Notes under the pieces: generated by a model
What the model saw: only the letters and a program-made list of their open reading frames with translations
What the model was told of the DNA's origin: nothing
Database searches by the model: none
Made by a program: the position numbers and the translations under genes
Assembly (NCBI GenBank): GCA_937890485.1
Contig: CALBXN010000129.1
Location: forward strand, 1 to 27,467
Source of the DNA: an uncultured Treponema sp.
GTDB taxonomy: Bacteria > Spirochaetota > Spirochaetia > Treponematales > Treponemataceae
Length of the DNA stretch: 27,467 nt
Direction: 5' to 3'
Part shown: positions 24,467 to 27,467 of the stretch, piece after piece
Position numbering within the stretch: the first letter of the stretch is position 1
Layout: each line of letters starts with the position of its first letter

Positions 24467-25308
24467 ATGTATTCTCTTATAGGTATTATTGCTGCAAAGG
24501 AAATATCATCTCCACTACCCTGTTCTGAAAGTATTGGTAGAAAACTTTTGAGTTCTTCAATAGTTTTCTGTTCATCGTTTACAGTATTGTCTTTAAGGCT
24601 CAAAATAAAACCTGGTAATTTATTAGTATCAAATGAGTCGGTTAAACCGTCACTCATTACTGCAATACCGTTTATCTTTTCAAACCCATAAGCAAATTTG
24701 AATTCGGTTGCTGCGTATGGACTGCACAACGATGTTGTAACCCCAAAACCAAGTTTTTCATTTTCAAGTTCTTCTGGAAAAAATACAGAGTTATTCTCCT
24801 TAATAATTGAGCATTTCCCGTCTCCGATTTGAAGAGCAAACCAGAAGTTAAACATTTCAAAATAAACAGCTTCAAGAAGAGTTGTTCCGTATAGGGACGG
24901 AATTGTTTCTTCTTGTAATGGAAGATTCATTTTTAAGTTTTCACACAATTCCGATTCCTCAGAAGTTAATGGATTCTCATTGAAATCTCTAATAACAGTC
25001 TCTTTCCATTTAATTGATATTTTTACACACAGAAGCTTTAAATTTTTCTCAATTAAATCGTTCTTTTTCCCACGTATAAGAGGGATAATTTTTTTTAGAA
25101 TTTCATTAGTACATTCTGTAGCAACGGTTACAGCAATTTGTGCTCCTTTTTCACTACGAATGTACTTCTCTCCTCCATGACCGTCAGCAACAAGTGCATA
25201 AGCATAAGTTTTAAGTTTATCACTGGTTGCTGCACAATAGTCCTGAAGAGGTTTGTTTTCTTTCTTATGCGAACTTCCCTGACATCTTGCTGATAATGTA
25301 AAAAGCAT
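24463..25308 (-). CDS. PP2C-family protein phosphatase (TerY-P triad 1)
   Basis: A 281-residue PP2C phosphatase with the expected metal ligands: Asp23 (LQDYC), Asp42-Gly43 (VADGHGG), Asp163 (IGDGK), Asp220-Gly221 (MSDGLTDSF) and Asp267-Asp268 (GSGDDIS). The active site appears intact. It should dephosphorylate Ser/Thr residues set by the kinase two genes upstream. The start is supported by AAGGTGG placed over the preceding stop codon, 11 bases separating the two genes. Compared with the 227-residue phosphatase at 16123-16806 it is longer, with an extra helical stretch at about 75-135, and shares little beyond the motifs. The domain call is secure. The link with kinase and vWA rests on gene order. 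Confidence 0.93.
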   Translation of the reverse strand: MLFTLSARCQGSSHKKENKPLQDYCAATSDKLKTYAYALVADGHGGEKYIRSEKGAQIAVTVATECTNEILKKIIPLIRGKKNDLIEKNLKLLCVKISIKWKETVIRDFNENPLTSEESELCENLKMNLPLQEETIPSLYGTTLLEAVYFEMFNFWFALQIGDGKCSIIKENNSVFFPEELENEKLGFGVTTSLCSPYAATEFKFAYGFEKINGIAVMSDGLTDSFDTNKLPGFILSLKDNTVNDEQKTIEELKSFLPILSEQGSGDDISFAAIIPIREYI

Positions 25309-25319
25309 AAAATGCCACC

Positions 25320-26045
25320 TTACCAGTCATCACCACTGGTAGAAATTGAATCCATATCAGCTTCTTCCTGCTGAATATTTTTGATTTCATCAATCATTGC
25401 ATCCTGTTTAGAAGGAATCTTACCATCAAAAGCAGGCTGACTTTTACTACCAATCTGGGACGATGTGATGGAAACTTTGCGAATCCATTTCTTCAATTTC
25501 TCAGGTGTATAAACAGTGATTACTGCTTCAGAGTTTCCTGTAAACTTAGCCAGTGTTTCTTTATTTGCATCATCACCGATTGCAATTGCAACTTTGATAG
25601 CATATTTGAACCAGTTATTCTGCTTCAAAAGATTCAATCCAGACTCGAAATCATCTGTTGGCTCACCGTCAGACATAAGGAAAATGGCAGGAGCAACAGA
25701 TCCTGATGGAGCTTTTAAGAAACCATTCTTGGAAAGCTTTTCGCTTAATTCACGGCAGGCATCTCCAAGATCTGTTACTCCATCAGCATCAACATTAGTC
25801 CACTGAAAACTTTCTGATGAAATAGGTGTTGGATACATCCATTTACATCCGCTGGAGAATGTAAGACATGCAACTTTCAAATCTACATCAGAGCCACCAG
25901 CCTCTTTTAGTTCTGGAAGAACTTCACGAATAGCAGTGTTCACTGCCCCTATTTTTGATCCTTGCATTGATCCCGAAGTATCTACAACAAAGAATAAAAC
26001 CATCTGTCTCTTTACAATTCCTTCAACATCATCAAACATACCCAT
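25320..26045 (-). CDS. TerY-like vWA-domain protein (TerY-P triad 1)
   Basis: A 241-residue vWA protein when started at 26045. An upstream ATG at 26105 would add 20 residues but would overlap the kinase gene by 38 bases. The ATG at 26045 has GGAGG about 11 bases ahead and leads directly into GMFDDVEG and the first strand of the fold, so it is preferred. The MIDAS site is complete: FVVDTSGSM (Asp22, Ser24, Ser26), a threonine in GVTDLGDA and the second aspartate in MSDGEPTDD. A flexible acidic tail follows the domain. It sits between kinase and phosphatase, the centre of a TerY-phosphorylation triad. Its likely role is a metal-dependent scaffold or sensor. It is clearly different in sequence from the two other vWA proteins at 21801-22505 and 16803-17234. 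Confidence 0.92.
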   Translation of the reverse strand: MGMFDDVEGIVKRQMVLFFVVDTSGSMQGSKIGAVNTAIREVLPELKEAGGSDVDLKVACLTFSSGCKWMYPTPISSESFQWTNVDADGVTDLGDACRELSEKLSKNGFLKAPSGSVAPAIFLMSDGEPTDDFESGLNLLKQNNWFKYAIKVAIAIGDDANKETLAKFTGNSEAVITVYTPEKLKKWIRKVSITSSQIGSKSQPAFDGKIPSKQDAMIDEIKNIQQEEADMDSISTSGDDW

Positions 26046-26067
26046 AGTTCGATAAACCTCCAAAAAG

Positions 26068-27372
26068 TTATTTTCTAACTGTTGCCTTAATATTTTCAAA
26101 GACAATTTCTACATTATTTGCAACTGGAACTACTGAACCATTTGCAATCTCTTTAGATTCTTTTCCTGCTGCTATAAAGCTCCATGCAGTTCTAGAAACA
26201 TTCTTTATTCCCCATAAAGCTGGGTTATTTTTATTCATGATTACTTCACCTGTTACAGTTGTATAATCATCACAGTCTTGAACAGTCTGACATTTATAAA
26301 TTTTTATACTCGGAAATATAGGAACTTTATATCTGTCAGATGAAAGTGAATATGGATAGCTGTAACTGCTTCCACAATCAAATTTTATTGTTTCTCCATG
26401 TGGTACTGTTGCAAGACATATTTCACTTGAACAATGGGGACACTTAAGGATAGTTCCCCTGAATCTAATCAGAAGTTTCTGCCATTCATTTTCAGGAAGT
26501 CTTTGATTAGGATTTTTCAATCCGTCACAGAAAGACTTGATAAAGGCATCTTGAATAAACTTTGGGTATCTAGGCCAAAGTTTTATTGGATTTGGATGTA
26601 CTCCAGGAACTGGCTTATTGGAATAATCCTTAGGGTCAAAGATAAACACAGGATTTTTTCCGTACAGTTCAAATTCTCTTTTTTCTGTAATACAAACGCT
26701 GTCTACATATGCTTTTCCCATAAGTGGATCATGACGGCAGAACAGTTTGAAAAGAATTACAGACAATGAATGACAATCTGTGAGTGAATTTGGATAGGTC
26801 TTACCACATACGATTTCCGGTGCCATATAACCAGGTTTACCTCCAATATTTCCAGCATTCTTCATTCCATCAGGAGTAACGTTGTCATTATCACAAATAA
26901 GAACATCGCCATTTGAAACATCAATAAAGAAGTTTCCATCATTCAAATCCTGATAACTCAACCCCATTCTATGCAGAGTTCTGAATGCATTAACGATATT
27001 CAGTGCTGAAGTAATCATTACTTCTGTTGAAGTAAATTTCGCTTTATTGTTCAGAATGTCAGAAAAATCTGAAAATCGTTTAGGACGCAATTCCATTACA
27101 TAGCCAAAGCTATTATTTATTTCTTCTGTAAGATATAAGGGCCAGAGAAACTTACTGTCTGGAGCACCGTTTCTAATATTCTCCTGAAGGTTCTTTCTGA
27201 ATCCCTTTTTATTCTGAAATTTAAAGGTGTACCATTTGAGAGCATAATCTTCACCGTCGATTTTTACCGAGTAAACTATACCTTGACCGCCTTCACCAAG
27301 CTTTTCAATAACCTTTGCGACATCGCCGTTTACAAGCGTGATTTTATCGCCCTTGCGAAAATCATTTGCCAT
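26068..27372 (-). CDS. Ser/Thr-type protein kinase with C-terminal cysteine pair (TerY-P triad 1)
   Basis: A 434-residue kinase. Glycine loop GEGGQGIVY (26-34), ATP lysine Lys46 (YALKWY), catalytic loop SYQDLNDGNFFI with Asp142, metal motif DNDN (161-164) replacing DFG, and activation segment PGYMAPE (180-186). The HRD histidine and arginine are replaced, as in the other kinase of the window, so both belong to the same divergent group. After the fold, CPHC (311-314) with later cysteines at about 333, 361 and 367 suggests a zinc-binding module, followed by a beta-rich tail resembling an FHA-like or immunoglobulin-like fold only in strand content. The start codon lies 2 bases after the stop of an upstream partial gene, with AAAGGATGG ahead. 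It begins the right-hand triad. Confidence 0.92.
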   Translation of the reverse strand: MANDFRKGDKITLVNGDVAKVIEKLGEGGQGIVYSVKIDGEDYALKWYTFKFQNKKGFRKNLQENIRNGAPDSKFLWPLYLTEEINNSFGYVMELRPKRFSDFSDILNNKAKFTSTEVMITSALNIVNAFRTLHRMGLSYQDLNDGNFFIDVSNGDVLICDNDNVTPDGMKNAGNIGGKPGYMAPEIVCGKTYPNSLTDCHSLSVILFKLFCRHDPLMGKAYVDSVCITEKREFELYGKNPVFIFDPKDYSNKPVPGVHPNPIKLWPRYPKFIQDAFIKSFCDGLKNPNQRLPENEWQKLLIRFRGTILKCPHCSSEICLATVPHGETIKFDCGSSYSYPYSLSSDRYKVPIFPSIKIYKCQTVQDCDDYTTVTGEVIMNKNNPALWGIKNVSRTAWSFIAAGKESKEIANGSVVPVANNVEIVFENIKATVRK

Positions 27373-27374
27373 GG

Positions 27375-27467
27375 CTACCCATCCTTTCTGTCCGTGGCAA
27401 TCGCACTTAGCGCATCTTCCAAGGACTGATGTATCTGTTCTTTGTTGTCTGCAATCTTTTTCGGCTT
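27375..27467 (-). CDS. C-terminal end of an unknown upstream gene, cut by window edge
   Basis: A frame open from the window edge ends at a TAG (27377-27375), two bases before the kinase start. It encodes about 30 residues, Lys/Asp/Glu-rich and probably helical. The close spacing suggests that the kinase gene is not the first of its operon. Base composition here is visibly richer in G and C than in the rest of the window. Too short to assign. Confidence 0.5.
   Translation of the reverse strand, partial: KPKKIADNKEQIHQSLEDALSAIATDRKDG

Noticed and set aside
26046..26105. Longer start for the triad 1 vWA gene at 26105
   Set aside because: It would overlap the kinase gene by 38 bases and add 20 residues unlike the fold. 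The ATG at 26045 has GGAGG upstream.
1..27467. CRISPR array expected from the CARF-HEPN gene
   Set aside because: No regularly spaced direct repeats were seen. The non-coding space is only the 281-base leader and about 120 bases near 23.7 kb.

Overview
The window is about 27.5 kb of AT-rich bacterial DNA, apart from a slightly GC-richer right end, and almost all coding is on the minus strand. Genes are packed head to tail with 1-8 base overlaps or gaps of a few bases, and several have purine-rich Shine-Dalgarno sites. A low-GC Firmicute or a spirochaete is plausible. The species cannot be read from the sequence, and no rRNA, tRNA or housekeeping gene is present to settle it. The content (signalling enzymes, nucleases, a toxin and its immunity protein, decayed SOS genes) is that of an accessory or defence island.

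Right block (27467-23777, read right to left): the tail of an unknown gene, then a Ser/Thr-type kinase with a zinc ribbon, a TerY-like von Willebrand A (vWA) protein, a PP2C phosphatase and an unknown 229-residue protein. Kinase, vWA and PP2C together form a TerY-phosphorylation (TerY-P) triad.

Junction (23776-22506): a truncated, frameshifted umuC remnant (plus strand) lies head to head with, and overlaps, an S24 peptidase/repressor fragment that lacks its DNA-binding domain (minus strand). Next comes a non-coding stretch of about 280 bases with two TATAAT boxes, an 18-base near-palindrome at one predicted transcription start, and a perfect 10-base inverted repeat.

Left block (22505-1 and beyond the edge): one apparent operon of 15 genes. 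In order of transcription these are a TerY-like vWA protein, a WXG100-like protein, an LHH nuclease toxin, a SUKH (SMI1/KNR4) immunity protein, a 68-residue helical protein, a FtsK/EssC-like ATPase without membrane segments, a second TerY-P triad (short vWA, PP2C, kinase with zinc ribbon), a UPF1-like SF1 helicase, an unknown 726-residue protein with a possible winged helix, a McrB-like AAA+ ATPase with a long coiled coil, a 1351-residue protein with a likely degenerate Hsp70/actin-type core, a CARF-HEPN ribonuclease of the Csx2/TM1812 type without any CRISPR array, and a DUF3800-like putative nuclease cut by the window edge.

Working model (inference): the vWA/kinase/phosphatase set senses or gates activation. 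The FtsK-like ATPase, helicase and McrB-like machine act on nucleic acid or assemble a complex. The LHH toxin, CARF-HEPN protein and DUF3800-like protein are the damaging effectors. TerY-P triads and CARF-HEPN proteins are each known families. Their combination in one translationally coupled operon with an Hsp70-like partner for McrB and a WXG100/LHH/SUKH cassette is the part that may be undescribed.
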